A DNA stretch of 64,000 nucleotides from Citromicrobium sp. UBA3494. Lineage in GTDB: Bacteria > Pseudomonadota > Alphaproteobacteria > Sphingomonadales > Sphingomonadaceae. The notes beneath the pieces are model-generated. The model was not told where the DNA came from. It saw only the letters and a list, made by a program, of their open reading frames with translations, and searched no databases. Location of the stretch: positions 70,007 to 134,006 of the forward strand of contig DFQH01000010.1 of NCBI GenBank assembly GCA_002377695.1, in the 5' to 3' direction. Shown one piece after another: positions 19,353 through 28,877 of the stretch (positions are counted from its first letter, which is position 1; every line of letters starts with the position of its first letter). Made by a program: the position numbers and the translations under genes.

Positions 19353-20666
19353 CTATACGGCGGAGCTGAACCGGCGCGGCGAATGGTTGCGGTAGCTGTC
19401 GAACAGCGCCGCGATGGTCCGCGCATAGGGCAGTCCGTCGGCTTCGATGGTCACCCACTCACGCTCTACAGTCACCAGTCCGCGTTCCCGGAAGGCGCGC
19501 AGACGCGGGGCGACCTCGGTCATGAGGCGTCCGCCGATCGCCGCCCGGCCATCGCACAGCAGCCGCTCTATGATCGCGCCGCGATACCTGTCGTCCGCGC
19601 TGCGCGCGATCCCGCGATTGACGGTCAGCAGGCCCTCGCCCGCCTTCATCCGGTAACGGCCGGAGTTCTTTTCGTTCTGCGCGATCAGCCCCGGGAAGCT
19701 GCTGATTGCCGATGCGCCCAGCCCGATCAGCACGTCGCCCGGATCGTCGGTGAAGCCCTGGAAGTTGCGCCGCAGCCTGCCGTCGAACGCTGCCGCTGCC
19801 AGCGGATCGCTGCCCGCCCTGGCGAAATGGTCGAAGCCGATCGGCACATATCCGTGGGTGAGGAAATAACCGAAGCCGGTGGCCGCCATCTCGAAGCGCA
19901 GGTCGCGGCCGGGAAGGCTGCTCTCGTCGATCAGCTTCTGGCGCGGCACGATATGCGGAACATGCGCATAGCCGAACAGGGCGATCCGGTCCGCGCCGAT
20001 CACGCGGGTGCGCTGCAGCGAATCCTCCAGATCCTCCATGCGCTGCCCCGGCAGGCCGTACATCAAATCGAAGTTGAGCGAGGTAACACCGGCCTCGCGC
20101 AGCCAGTCCACCGTCTGCACGATCTGGTCTTCGGGCTGGATGCGTCCGATTGCCTGCTGGCAATGCTCGGCAAAGGTCTGCACGCCCAGACTCGCGCGCT
20201 CGACGCCTACTGCCGCAATCGCCTGCGCCCATTCGCGCGACATGGTGCGCGGATCGAGCTCGATCGAATGGATCGGTTCGTCGAGGTCGAAATGCGTCGC
20301 CAGCGCATCGACCAGCCGCAGGAAATCGTCCGGCGCAATGGCATTGGGGCTACCGCCGCCGAACGCGATGCGCCGCACCCGCGTGCCCTGTGGCAGGAGG
20401 GCGGCGACCGTTTCGATCTCCCGGTGCAAGGCGTGAAGATAGCTCTCCAGCCGTTGCTGGCGGTTCGCCTTCCCGGTGTTGCACCCGCAATAGAAGCAGA
20501 TCTTCTCGCAGAACGGGATGTGGAGGTAGAGCGAGACATCGCCCGTCGCACGCTCCAGCGCGGCGCGGTAATGGCAGGCGGGCAGCACATCGAAATCGGC
20601 TGCGGTCGGATAGCTGGTATAGCGCGGTACGGGCGTTTCCAGCAGTTCGGGATAATAAGGCCACAT
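19353..20666 (-). CDS. hemN: Oxygen-independent coproporphyrinogen III oxidase
   Basis: A 437-residue radical-SAM enzyme that converts coproporphyrinogen III to protoporphyrinogen IX without oxygen. The [4Fe-4S] motif CEKICFYC (Cys53, 57, 60) sits in YLHIPFCEKICFYCGC, with IAFGGGSPNA for SAM binding. A C-terminal HemN domain includes GLGASAISSFPG. FNR-type boxes upstream fit induction at low oxygen, where haem for the cbb3 oxidase is needed. Confidence 0.96.
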   Translation of the reverse strand: MWPYYPELLETPVPRYTSYPTAADFDVLPACHYRAALERATGDVSLYLHIPFCEKICFYCGCNTGKANRQQRLESYLHALHREIETVAALLPQGTRVRRIAFGGGSPNAIAPDDFLRLVDALATHFDLDEPIHSIELDPRTMSREWAQAIAAVGVERASLGVQTFAEHCQQAIGRIQPEDQIVQTVDWLREAGVTSLNFDLMYGLPGQRMEDLEDSLQRTRVIGADRIALFGYAHVPHIVPRQKLIDESSLPGRDLRFEMAATGFGYFLTHGYVPIGFDHFARAGSDPLAAAAFDGRLRRNFQGFTDDPGDVLIGLGASAISSFPGLIAQNEKNSGRYRMKAGEGLLTVNRGIARSADDRYRGAIIERLLCDGRAAIGGRLMTEVAPRLRAFRERGLVTVEREWVTIEADGLPYARTIAALFDSYRNHSPRRFSSAV

Positions 20667-20699
20667 GCCGCCAGCATAGAAACGCGCCCCGCGCGGTCT

Positions 20700-20713
20700 T
20701 TGCGCTGGATCAA
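20700..20713 (-). promoter_or_regulatory. Degenerate FNR half-site near hemN
   Basis: TTGCGCTGGATCAA keeps one good half (ATCAA) of the FNR box and a weak other half (TTGCG). It is centred 40 bases upstream of the hemN start, closer than the perfect box at 20743-20756. It may assist repression or be chance. Confidence 0.35.
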
Positions 20714-20742
20714 ATTACGCGAAAAGATTTCGCGCCTCGCAA

Positions 20743-20756
20743 TTGATCATGATCAA
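20743..20756. promoter_or_regulatory. FNR/FixK box between hemN and ompW
   Basis: TTGATCATGATCAA, a perfect TTGAT-N4-ATCAA palindrome. The centre is 83 bases from the hemN start and about 99 bases from the ompW start, so it could serve either or both divergent genes. Confidence 0.85.
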
Positions 20757-20848
20757 GGCAGCGGCGAATCCATCGCGCTAGTCCGCCCCCATCAGTCTGA
20801 GGCGATGCCGAATTCCTCGGCCAGCCATACAGGAAGGATGGAGAAGAG

Positions 20849-21517
20849 ATGAAACAGATACTCGCCGCGTTGCTCGTGGGAAGCGCACTCTTTGCCGCAC
20901 CGGCCGCGGCGCAGGACGAAAAGGGCGATGTGCAGGTCAAGGTCCTGGGAACGGCGGTCCTCCCCGATGGGAACATCACCGCGGTCAACACGGATATCAT
21001 CAATCTGCCGGCGAACCTGCAGACCGAGGCGAACGACAACTACGTTCCCACGCTGGCGATCGAATATTTCGTGTCCGAGAACTTCTCGATCGAGACGATC
21101 TGCTGCATGACCGAGCATGACGTCGATGGCGTCACCGGGCTGGCAGGTGCGGAACTGGTTGCCGATGCCAAGCTGATCCCCGCGACCATCACCGGCAAGG
21201 CCCATTTCGATCTCGGCCCCGTGAAGCCCTATATCGGTGCGGGCGCGACCTACTTCCTGTGGGTGGATGTCGACCCGGGCGCGGCCACGGTTCCGCTGGG
21301 CGTGACCGAGACCGACCTGTCGGACGAATTCGGCCTCGTTCTGCAGGCCGGCATGGACGTGCCGCTGGGCGAGAACGGCTTCGGCCTGACGCTCGATGCG
21401 AAGAAATACTGGGTTGGCACCACGGCCAGCTGGTACGCCGGCAACACCCTGGCGATCGAGACCGAGCACGATCTCGACCCGTGGGTGCTCAGCGCCGGGG
21501 TCAGCTACCGCTTCTGA
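20849..21517 (+). CDS. ompW: OmpW family outer membrane protein
   Basis: A 222-residue outer-membrane beta-barrel with a cleaved signal peptide ending AAAQ at about residue 22. OmpW features include GDVQVKVLGTAVLPDG near the mature N-terminus, VPTLAIEYFVSENFSIE, KPYIGAGATYF and a C-terminal aromatic strand ending SYRF. OmpW forms an eight-stranded barrel with a narrow hydrophobic channel. The ribosome site GGAGAAGAG directly precedes ATG. The shared FNR box with hemN suggests oxygen-dependent expression, as known for ompW in enterobacteria. Confidence 0.92.
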   Translation: MKQILAALLVGSALFAAPAAAQDEKGDVQVKVLGTAVLPDGNITAVNTDIINLPANLQTEANDNYVPTLAIEYFVSENFSIETICCMTEHDVDGVTGLAGAELVADAKLIPATITGKAHFDLGPVKPYIGAGATYFLWVDVDPGAATVPLGVTETDLSDEFGLVLQAGMDVPLGENGFGLTLDAKKYWVGTTASWYAGNTLAIETEHDLDPWVLSAGVSYRF

Positions 21518-21583
21518 GCGGAGCGACCATCGCTCTCCCGCCGGCGGCGCGAACCACCCGCGCTGTCGGTCGGGGGACCGAAA

Positions 21584-22264
21584 CTATCCGGCCGCGCCGG
21601 GGCCCGGCATGCGTGTCCGGCCGATATCGATATCCGGCGCTCCCCCGCCGTCGTCTGCCAGGCCGGCGCCCCTGATGAAAAAGTCTATCCGCGCCCGCAG
21701 GCGCGCCTCTGTGTGATCGGCACCGGCGCCGTGGCTGATCGCGTCGGTGTGCAGATCGCTGACGAACAGGCCCAGCAGCATCTCGGCCAACATGTCCGGA
21801 GTTCCGGCCATCGCGGTTCCGTCCGCTTTCCAGCGCGCAAACAGGTTCCTGAGCGAGTCGCGCGTGCGCGTGGCGGTACGTTCGTGGAAAGTTCGCGCGA
21901 AGTCCGCATCCTCCAGACTGCGCGCCACCACGATGCGCACCAGGGCGACCACTTCGGGGTCGAGAAAATGCAGGCGCAGTCCTTCTCCGATCCGATGCAG
22001 AATCTGCTGCGGCGTGCCACCCGCGGCGACGGCCCGCTGGACGATCACCTCCCCCGAGGCTGCCTTTTCGAACACCACGGCTTCGAGCAGGCCGTCCTTG
22101 TTTCCGAAGACCTTGTAGACCGTTGCGAGAGAGCCCCCCGCCCGGTCGACAATATCCTTGAGGGTGGTCCGCTCGTACCCCTGTTCCGCGAACAAGCTGC
22201 GTGCGGCATCGACGATCGCTCTCTTGCGGCGATCGAGACGGCAGAATTCGGGCAGCTCGGTCAT
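21584..22264 (-). CDS. TetR family transcriptional regulator
   Basis: A 226-residue repressor. The N-terminal helix-turn-helix reads RRKRAIVDAARSLFAEQGY then TTLKDIVDRAGGSLATVYKVFGNKDGL; the C-terminal ligand domain resembles the AefR-like group. The start is uncertain: ATG 22264 was chosen, and ATG 22282 adds six residues. Neither has a clear ribosome site. It is divergent from the RND efflux operon, and a 20-bp palindrome lies between them, so it most likely represses that operon and itself. Confidence 0.9.
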   Translation of the reverse strand: MTELPEFCRLDRRKRAIVDAARSLFAEQGYERTTLKDIVDRAGGSLATVYKVFGNKDGLLEAVVFEKAASGEVIVQRAVAAGGTPQQILHRIGEGLRLHFLDPEVVALVRIVVARSLEDADFARTFHERTATRTRDSLRNLFARWKADGTAMAGTPDMLAEMLLGLFVSDLHTDAISHGAGADHTEARLRARIDFFIRGAGLADDGGGAPDIDIGRTRMPGPGAAG

Positions 22265-22300
22265 TTCACGAAACTCTAGCATTACGGGTTGCGGGGCAAG

Positions 22301-22320
22301 GGTGTAATCCCTATTACACC
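22301..22320. promoter_or_regulatory. Palindromic operator between the TetR gene and the RND operon
   Basis: A perfect inverted repeat, GGTGTAAT-CCCT-ATTACACC. Its placement 36 bases upstream of the TetR start and 40 bases upstream of the adaptor start is ideal for simultaneous repression of both divergent promoters. Confidence 0.75.
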
Positions 22321-22360
22321 TTCGCACCTGCACAATTGCTGACCGAAAGCCGTTTCCCCC

Positions 22361-23518
22361 ATGAAGCCGATCCTCGCGGGCCTGGCTGCCTGCTTCCTCC
22401 TTTCCGCCTGCTCCTCCAGCGAGGAACCGCCTGCCCCCCAGCCGGTCCCGGTGAAGACGGTCACGGTGGCGCGCCAGACCATACCCAACGTCATCGAACT
22501 GCCCGGCCGGGTGGAGCCGGTGCGCACCGCAGAGGTACGCGCACGCGTCACGGGAATCGTGCAGGCCCGGCTTTACGAGGAAGGGACGGACATCCGGGCG
22601 GGCCAGCCGCTGTTCCGAATCGACCCGCGCGAATTGCGGGCCAGCTACGCGCAGACCCAGGCCGCGCTGACCCGCGCACGGGCGACAGCCGCCAACGCAC
22701 GCGCCGTGGTCAACCGCTATCGCCCGCTGGTGGAAGAAGATGCGATCAGCGGCCAGGAATACGACGCCGCGCTGGCCGCAGCGCGCGAAGCGGAAGCGAA
22801 CGTGGCGCAGATCCGCGCCCAGCTCGACGCCGCATCGCTCCAGCTTGGTTACACCACCGTGCGCGCTCCGATTTCGGGCCGGGCAGGCCGGGCGCAGGTG
22901 ACCGAAGGTGCACTCGTCAGCCAGGGCGAAGGCACGCTGATGGCCCGGATCGAGCAGATTTCGCCCGTCTATGTCAGTTTCGCCCAGGCCGCGAGCGAAG
23001 TGCTCAAGCTGCGCCGCGCCGTCGCGGCGGGAGAGGTGGACCTCGACGACAACGATCAGATCGAGGTGCGGCTGACCTTCTCGGACGGCACGGAATATCC
23101 CGTGCCCGGCTATATCGATTTCCTCGCCTTCTCGGTCGATCAGCAGACCGGCACGGTCGAACTGCGCGCGGAATTTCCCAATCCCGAGCGGCTGCTGCTG
23201 CCCGGCGAATTCGTGCGCGCGCAGATCTATGCCGGGCAGGTCCAGAACGGACTGACCGTGCCCCAGAGCGCCGTCACGCTGACCAGGGATGGCGGCACGG
23301 TCTACGTGATCGACGGGGAAGGAAAGGCGGCCATGCGCCCGATCAAGCTTGGCGCGATGGTCGATGGCAAGTGGATCGTGGAAAGCGGGCTCAAGCCGGG
23401 CGACAAGGTGATCGTCAGCAATCTGCAGAAGATCCGCCCCGGCGCTCCGGTAAAGGTCGCCAACACGCCGACCGGTCGAAAGCCCAGCCAGCCCGCCCGT
23501 ACCAGCGGAGCCGAGTAA
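22361..23518 (+). CDS. RND efflux periplasmic adaptor (MexA/AcrA type)
   Basis: A 385-residue membrane fusion protein. The signal sequence ends in a lipobox (LSACSSS), so it is lipid-anchored in the inner membrane. VIELPGRVEPVRTAEVRARVTG begins the barrel-sandwich domain, followed by a hairpin coiled coil (about 95-170) and the RAPISGRAGRA lipoyl half. It bridges the RND pump and outer-membrane channel. It is separated from the pump gene by three bases. Confidence 0.95.
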   Translation: MKPILAGLAACFLLSACSSSEEPPAPQPVPVKTVTVARQTIPNVIELPGRVEPVRTAEVRARVTGIVQARLYEEGTDIRAGQPLFRIDPRELRASYAQTQAALTRARATAANARAVVNRYRPLVEEDAISGQEYDAALAAAREAEANVAQIRAQLDAASLQLGYTTVRAPISGRAGRAQVTEGALVSQGEGTLMARIEQISPVYVSFAQAASEVLKLRRAVAAGEVDLDDNDQIEVRLTFSDGTEYPVPGYIDFLAFSVDQQTGTVELRAEFPNPERLLLPGEFVRAQIYAGQVQNGLTVPQSAVTLTRDGGTVYVIDGEGKAAMRPIKLGAMVDGKWIVESGLKPGDKVIVSNLQKIRPGAPVKVANTPTGRKPSQPARTSGAE

Positions 23519-23521
23519 CCC

Positions 23522-26500
23522 ATGGCACGCTTCTTCATCGACAGGCCGATCTTCGCCTGGGTCGTCTCGCTGGGCATCCTGCTGGCGGGCTTCATGGCTC
23601 TGCGCGCACTCCCGATCGAGCAATATCCCGAGGTGGCACCGCCATCGCTGACCATCAGCGTGGTCTATCCCGGCGCCGACGCCGAGACGCTGGAAGAAAA
23701 CGTCACCCAGGTGATCGAGCAGCAGCTCAACGGGGTAGAGGGCTTTCTCTACATGTCCTCCTCCAGCCTCTCGAACGGGACGGCCAGCATCACGCTGACC
23801 TTCGAGGCGGGAACCGACATCGATATCGCCCAGACCGAGGTGCAGAACCGGCTGAGCACGGTCGAGGCGCGGCTGCCCGAAGAGGTCCGCCGACAGGGCA
23901 TTACCGTGCGGCAGGCGAACGAGGGCTTCCTGCTGATCGTCGCGCTGACATCCGAAGGCGGCGCCTACGACACGACCGATCTCGGCAACATCGCCTCCAC
24001 GCAGGTGGTGGACGAACTGCGCCGCGTGCCGGGCGTCGGCGATGTGCAGCTGTTCGGGTCTCAATATGCGATGCGCATCTGGCTCGATCCCGATGCGCTG
24101 GCGTCCTACAATCTCTCCCCCGGTGCCGTCCTCGCCGCGATCCGCGAGCAGAACGCGCAGACTGCTGGCGGCTCGATCGGTGCCCAGCCGGTAGCGGACG
24201 GGCAGCAAATCACCGCGACCATCTCAACCGAAGGGCGCTTCAGCACGGTCGAGGAGTTCGAGAATATCATCCTGCGCGCCAGCAATGGCGCAGCCGTGGT
24301 GCGCCTGGGCGAGGTCGCGCGGGTCGAGATCGGCGCGCAGTCCTACGCCACCTCCACCTCCCTCAACGGGCAACCCATGGCGGGCATGGCCGTACAGCTG
24401 GCGACCGGTGCCAATGCGCTGGCCACAGCAGAGGGCGTGAGGGAGCGGCTCGAAGAAATCGCGCCCGGACTGCCGGGCGATGTCACCTGGTCCATTCCCT
24501 ACGACACCACGCCCTTCGTCGAAGCGTCGGTGGAAGAAGTGGTGAAGACGCTGGTCGAGGCAATGTTCCTCGTCTTCCTCGTCATGTTCCTGTTCCTGCA
24601 GAACTGGCGTGCGACGCTGATCCCCACGCTGGTCGTGCCCATCGCGCTGGCAGGCGCGTGCCTCGGCCTGTGGCTGTTCGGCTTCTCGATCAACGTGCTC
24701 TCGCTGTTCGGCATGGTGCTGGCGATCGGTATTCTGGTCGACGACGCGATCGTCGTGATCGAGAATGTCGAGCGGATCATGCGCGAGGAAGGGCTGCCGC
24801 CGGTGGAGGCGACGCGCAAGGCCATGGGACAGATCAGCGGCGCGATCATCGGCATCACGCTGGTGCTGGTCGCGGTGTTCGTGCCGATGGCGTTCTTCCC
24901 CGGATCGACGGGCGGAATCTATCGCCAGTTCTCGGTCACGCTGGCCATCGCGATCTTCTTCTCCGCGTTCCTCGCCTTGTCGCTGACCCCTGCGCTTTGC
25001 GCCACCTTCCTCAAGCCTATCGAGAAGGGGCACGACCATGCAGCCGGCATCGAGGTGGACGAGGAAGCCGAGGCGCAGCCGGGCTGGCGTGGCCGCGTGG
25101 CGCGCGCGCGTCGCAAGGCTGCCGGCTTCTTCGGCCGTTTCAACCGCTGGTTCGCGCGCATGCAGGACAAGTACGGACGCGCCAATGATCGCATCCTGTC
25201 GCGTCCATGGCGAGCATTCGCGGTGTTCCTGGCGCTGGGACTCGTGACCGTGCTGCTGTTCATGCGCCTGCCCACCGCCTTCCTGCCGACCGAGGACCAG
25301 GGATACCTGATCACCGCGGTGCAGGCGCCCCCGGGCGCCACAACCGAACGCCTCGACGAATCGCTCGACCAGGTCACCGGTTACTGGATGGCGCGCGAAG
25401 AGGTGGAAAACCTGGTGGTCGTACGCGGGTTCAGTTTCTTCGGTCAGGGTCAGAACAATGCGCTGATGTTCTCTCCCTTCAAGCCGTGGAAGGAACGCAC
25501 CGGCGAGGATAGCAGTGCGGGCGCGATCCTGGAGGATGCCACCGCCCGGTTCAGCCAGATCGATGGCGCACTCGCCTTCGTGATTCAGCCCCCCGCCATC
25601 CAGTCTCTGGGTCAGGCAAGCGGCTTCACGCTCAAGCTGCAGGACCGCGCAGGGCTTGGCCGTGAGGCTCTGACCGCCGCGCGCGACCAGCTGCTCGGCA
25701 TGGCTTCGCAAAGCGAGATGGTCGCCAATCTGCGGCCGGAAGACCAGGGGCCCAGCCCGGAGGTCGAGATCGATATCGACCGCGTGCAGGCCCGCGCGCT
25801 CGGCCTGTCGCTCAGCGATGTGAACGCCGCGCTCTCGATCACCTTCGGCTCCGCCTATGCCAATGATTTCAACCGCGATGGCCGCGTGCTGCAGGTCCTC
25901 GTGCAGGCGGACGCCCCCTATCGCATGACACCCGAAGACGTGCTGGCGCTGCGCATTCCCAATGCGGAGGGCGAACTGGTGCCCTTCAGTGCCTTTGCCA
26001 GCGCGGACTGGTCGGCATCGCCCGCCAGCCTGTCGCGCTACAACGGTTACCCCGCCATGACCCTTTCCGGCATGGCGGCGCCCGGCAAGTCCTCCGGTGC
26101 CGCGCTCCAGGAAATGGAGCAGCTCGCTGCGCAGTTACCGCCGGGCATCGGTTACGAATGGACCGGCATTTCCTACGAGGAAAAGCAGGCGGGCGGGCAA
26201 ATTGGCTTGCTGCTGGGCCTGTCGGTCGTGGTCGTGTTCCTGGTGCTGGCTGCGCTATACGAAAGCTGGGCCGTGCCGCTCGCGGTGCTGCTGATCGTGC
26301 CCATGGGCGTCCTTGGCGCGGTGCTGTTCTCGATGCTGCGCGGCCTTTCGGCGGACGTCTATTTCAACGTCGGTCTCATCACGATCATCGGCCTTGCCGC
26401 GAAGAACGCGATCCTGATCGTCGAATTCGCGATCGAGGAAGAAGAGCGTGGCCTAAGGCGGATCGATGCGGTGAAGGCCGCCGCGAAACTGCGCCTGCGC

Positions 26501-26770
26501 CCGATCATCATGACCTCGCTTGCCTTCACCATGGGCATGGTGCCGCTGGTGCTGGCCAGCGGAGCGGGCGCTGCCAGCCGGATCGCGGTGGGCACGGGCG
26601 TGATGGGCGGGATGATCGCGGCGACCGTGCTCGGCATCTTCCTGATCCCGATGCTCTACCTGCTGGTGCGCCGGAACATCAGCCGCAAGCAGCCGCATGC
26701 CGCCGGGCATCTGGAAGAGCCCCGTAGCACATCACCCGCATCCGGCAGCGAAGGGGAAGCCGCGCGATGA
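23522..26770 (+). CDS. RND multidrug efflux permease (AcrB/MexB type)
   Basis: A 1082-residue HAE1-type proton-driven pump. It opens with ARFFIDRPIFAWVVS and contains the helix-4 proton relay with paired Asp in AIGILVDDAIVVIENVER. Two large periplasmic loops separate the membrane helices, and the helix-10 Lys is in GLAAKNAILIVEFA. A charged insertion of about 50 residues follows near 505-560. The stop overlaps the outer-membrane factor start (ATGA). The substrate range cannot be read from sequence. Confidence 0.97.
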   Translation: MARFFIDRPIFAWVVSLGILLAGFMALRALPIEQYPEVAPPSLTISVVYPGADAETLEENVTQVIEQQLNGVEGFLYMSSSSLSNGTASITLTFEAGTDIDIAQTEVQNRLSTVEARLPEEVRRQGITVRQANEGFLLIVALTSEGGAYDTTDLGNIASTQVVDELRRVPGVGDVQLFGSQYAMRIWLDPDALASYNLSPGAVLAAIREQNAQTAGGSIGAQPVADGQQITATISTEGRFSTVEEFENIILRASNGAAVVRLGEVARVEIGAQSYATSTSLNGQPMAGMAVQLATGANALATAEGVRERLEEIAPGLPGDVTWSIPYDTTPFVEASVEEVVKTLVEAMFLVFLVMFLFLQNWRATLIPTLVVPIALAGACLGLWLFGFSINVLSLFGMVLAIGILVDDAIVVIENVERIMREEGLPPVEATRKAMGQISGAIIGITLVLVAVFVPMAFFPGSTGGIYRQFSVTLAIAIFFSAFLALSLTPALCATFLKPIEKGHDHAAGIEVDEEAEAQPGWRGRVARARRKAAGFFGRFNRWFARMQDKYGRANDRILSRPWRAFAVFLALGLVTVLLFMRLPTAFLPTEDQGYLITAVQAPPGATTERLDESLDQVTGYWMAREEVENLVVVRGFSFFGQGQNNALMFSPFKPWKERTGEDSSAGAILEDATARFSQIDGALAFVIQPPAIQSLGQASGFTLKLQDRAGLGREALTAARDQLLGMASQSEMVANLRPEDQGPSPEVEIDIDRVQARALGLSLSDVNAALSITFGSAYANDFNRDGRVLQVLVQADAPYRMTPEDVLALRIPNAEGELVPFSAFASADWSASPASLSRYNGYPAMTLSGMAAPGKSSGAALQEMEQLAAQLPPGIGYEWTGISYEEKQAGGQIGLLLGLSVVVVFLVLAALYESWAVPLAVLLIVPMGVLGAVLFSMLRGLSADVYFNVGLITIIGLAAKNAILIVEFAIEEEERGLRRIDAVKAAAKLRLRPIIMTSLAFTMGMVPLVLASGAGAASRIAVGTGVMGGMIAATVLGIFLIPMLYLLVRRNISRKQPHAAGHLEEPRSTSPASGSEGEAAR

Positions 26771-28218
26771 ACCGTCCCGTCAGAACCCTCGTCCTGCTGG
26801 CCCTGTCGTCAAGCGCGCTGGCGGGCTGTGCCAGCATGGCGCCCGAGCATACCCGCCCGCCCGCGGCGAGTGCGCCCGCGTTCGATCCCGAATACCGGCC
26901 CGATGGAGAGGTGGTCGCCTCGCAGCTTTCCTACCGCGACTGGTTCACCGACCCGCGCCTGGTCGGCCTGATCGACAGCGCGCTGGAGAACAATCGCGAT
27001 CTGCTCGCCGCGACGGCGCGGATCGAACAGGCCCGCGCGCGCTATCGCATTCAGGACAGCCGCCGCCTGCCCAGCATCGTCGCCAATGGCAGCGCCACGC
27101 GTTCGCGCCAGCCACTGGGCGTCAACCCGGCGCTCGATGCAGGGGATGTCGAAGGGGCACCGGCCGCCGTCACCTCCAACCGGTTCGAGGTCGGCGTGGG
27201 CGTCAGCGCGTTCGAGCTCGATTTCTGGGGCCGCATCGCCAGCCTGAGCGAACAGGCGCGCGCGCAGTACCTCTCCACCGTGGCGGCACAGCGGGCGTTC
27301 TACCTGTCGCTGATCGCCGATACCGCGACCACCTATTACGAAATCGTCGAGACGCAGGAACAGATCGCGCTGGCCGAAGCGACCGCGCAGAGCCGGCGCG
27401 ACGGGCTGCGTATCGCCAGGCTCAGGCTCGACAACGGAGTGACATCCGCCCTCCCCTATCGTCAGGCCGAAACCCTGCTGACCCAGGCCGAACAGCAGCT
27501 GGCGAGCGAGCAGCTGGCGCTGGCCCGCCTGCGCAACCAGCTGGCCGTGCTGGTCGGCGGCACTGTGCCCGCCGGGCTGGCCGAGGGTCTGACGCTGGCC
27601 GATCAGGGAGACAAGCCGCGCCTTGCCGCAGGCCTGCCATCCGACCTGCTGCTGGTCCGCCCCGATATCATTGCCGCAGAAGAACAGCTGCGCGCAGCCC
27701 GGGCCAATATCGGCGCGGCGCGTGCGGCGTTCTTCCCGACCATCTCGCTCACCGGGAATGCCGGCTTTTCGTCCAACAGCCTCGACGGCCTGTTTTCGTC
27801 CGACGGGCTTGGCTGGAGCTTCGGCCCGTCCATTTCGCTACCGATCTTCGACTGGGGCGCACGCGAGGCCGATCTCGACCTCGCGCAGGCGCTGGAGGTG
27901 GAGCAGGTGGCGAATTACGACAAGACCGTGCAGACCGCCTTCCGCGAGGTGTCCGATGCGCTGGCCGGTCGGCGCTATCTCGCCGAACAGGTCGCCACGC
28001 TGGAACGCGCCGTCGAATCGCAGGAACGGATCGCCTACATAGCGCGCCTGCGGTACCGCGAGGGCGTTGCCGACTACCTCGAAGTGCTCGATGCGGAACG
28101 CAACCTGTTCAGCGCGCGCCAGCAGCTGCTGGCAACCGAACGCGCATGGCTGCAGAACCGCGCGACGCTGTTCGTGGCGCTGGGTGGTGGCACCAGAGAC
28201 GCGATGACCGCGCCCTAG
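26767..28218 (+). CDS. Outer-membrane efflux channel (NodT/OprM family lipoprotein)
   Basis: A 483-residue TolC-like protein. The signal ends in a lipobox (LAGCAS). The family pattern is visible: YRDWFTDPRLVGLIDSALENNRDL, two OEP repeats with long coiled coils (about 190-240 and 395-455), and RPDIIAAEEQLRAARANIGAARAAFFP at the internal boundary. It completes the tripartite pump encoded by the two preceding genes. Confidence 0.95.
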   Translation: MNRPVRTLVLLALSSSALAGCASMAPEHTRPPAASAPAFDPEYRPDGEVVASQLSYRDWFTDPRLVGLIDSALENNRDLLAATARIEQARARYRIQDSRRLPSIVANGSATRSRQPLGVNPALDAGDVEGAPAAVTSNRFEVGVGVSAFELDFWGRIASLSEQARAQYLSTVAAQRAFYLSLIADTATTYYEIVETQEQIALAEATAQSRRDGLRIARLRLDNGVTSALPYRQAETLLTQAEQQLASEQLALARLRNQLAVLVGGTVPAGLAEGLTLADQGDKPRLAAGLPSDLLLVRPDIIAAEEQLRAARANIGAARAAFFPTISLTGNAGFSSNSLDGLFSSDGLGWSFGPSISLPIFDWGAREADLDLAQALEVEQVANYDKTVQTAFREVSDALAGRRYLAEQVATLERAVESQERIAYIARLRYREGVADYLEVLDAERNLFSARQQLLATERAWLQNRATLFVALGGGTRDAMTAP

Positions 28219-28357
28219 GGCACCCGGCCTGTTGCACAGAGCGTCGCCGCGCGATCACCAGCGGGTTATCACCGGGCACCAAACCACGCACGGTGACGCC
28301 GGTGCATCTGACAGAGTCCCCATCGCTGCCTCTTTGCAATCCAGACCATATCCGTAT

Positions 28358-28383
28358 TGTCGGATTTCGGGTTCGCAAGCGTC
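28358..28383 (+). promoter_or_regulatory. Candidate ECF promoter before the sigma factor gene
   Basis: TGTCGG (28358-28363), 16-base spacer, CGTC (28380-28383), 18 bases before the sigma factor start. The same two elements with the same spacing, and the same TTT after a variable base, occur before the TonB receptor gene (29871-29896). Two-element repetition suggests autoregulation by the encoded sigma factor. Confidence 0.4.
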
Positions 28384-28400
28384 AGGATTGATAGAGGGAT

Positions 28401-28877
28401 ATGTCGAGGATCCCCAAGATGTTGGAAAAGGCGCGGCGGGCGGTTCTTCGCCGCGGGCTTTCACGCGAGGATGCTGACGAAATCGTGCAAGAGGCTTTCA
28501 TCAAAGTCGATGCCTACGCGAAGACCCGCGAGGTCCGATCGCACGAAGGCCTGCTCGTTTCGACCGCGGTCAACCTGTCGATCGACAGCCAGCGTCGCGG
28601 CGCAAGGGCGCCCTTCGTCCAGCATCCCAATGTCCAGCTCGTCTCCAGCAATGATCCCGATCCTGCCGACATTCTCGAAGCGCGGGCGAAACTCGAGCAC
28701 CTTTCCGACGGGATCGCCCATCTGAACGAAAGGACGCGCCGGATCCTGCTGCTGCGCCGGCTGGAAAACCTGAGCTATGCCGAGATTGCCGAACGCGAAC
28801 AGATGAGCGTGGCGGCCGTCGAAAAGCAGGTGGCGCGTGCGACCCTGAAACTCATGCAGTGGATGGAAAGCTGGTGA
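28401..28877 (+). CDS. FecI-like ECF RNA polymerase sigma factor
   Basis: A 158-residue extracytoplasmic-function sigma factor. Region 2 is marked by REDADEIVQEAFIKV and SHEGLLVSTAVNLSIDSQRR; region 4 contains LNERTRRILLLRRLENLSYAEIAEREQMSVAAVEKQVARA. FecI-type factors respond to outer-membrane receptor signalling through a FecR partner, which is the next gene (overlap GTGA). It heads a FecI-FecR-TonB receptor-M16 peptidase cluster. Confidence 0.93.
   Translation: MSRIPKMLEKARRAVLRRGLSREDADEIVQEAFIKVDAYAKTREVRSHEGLLVSTAVNLSIDSQRRGARAPFVQHPNVQLVSSNDPDPADILEARAKLEHLSDGIAHLNERTRRILLLRRLENLSYAEIAEREQMSVAAVEKQVARATLKLMQWMESW

Noticed and set aside
22201..25188. A 995-codon plus-strand frame overlapping the RND genes
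   Set aside because: It is Arg/Ala/Gly-rich with no motifs, in another frame of two genuine efflux genes.
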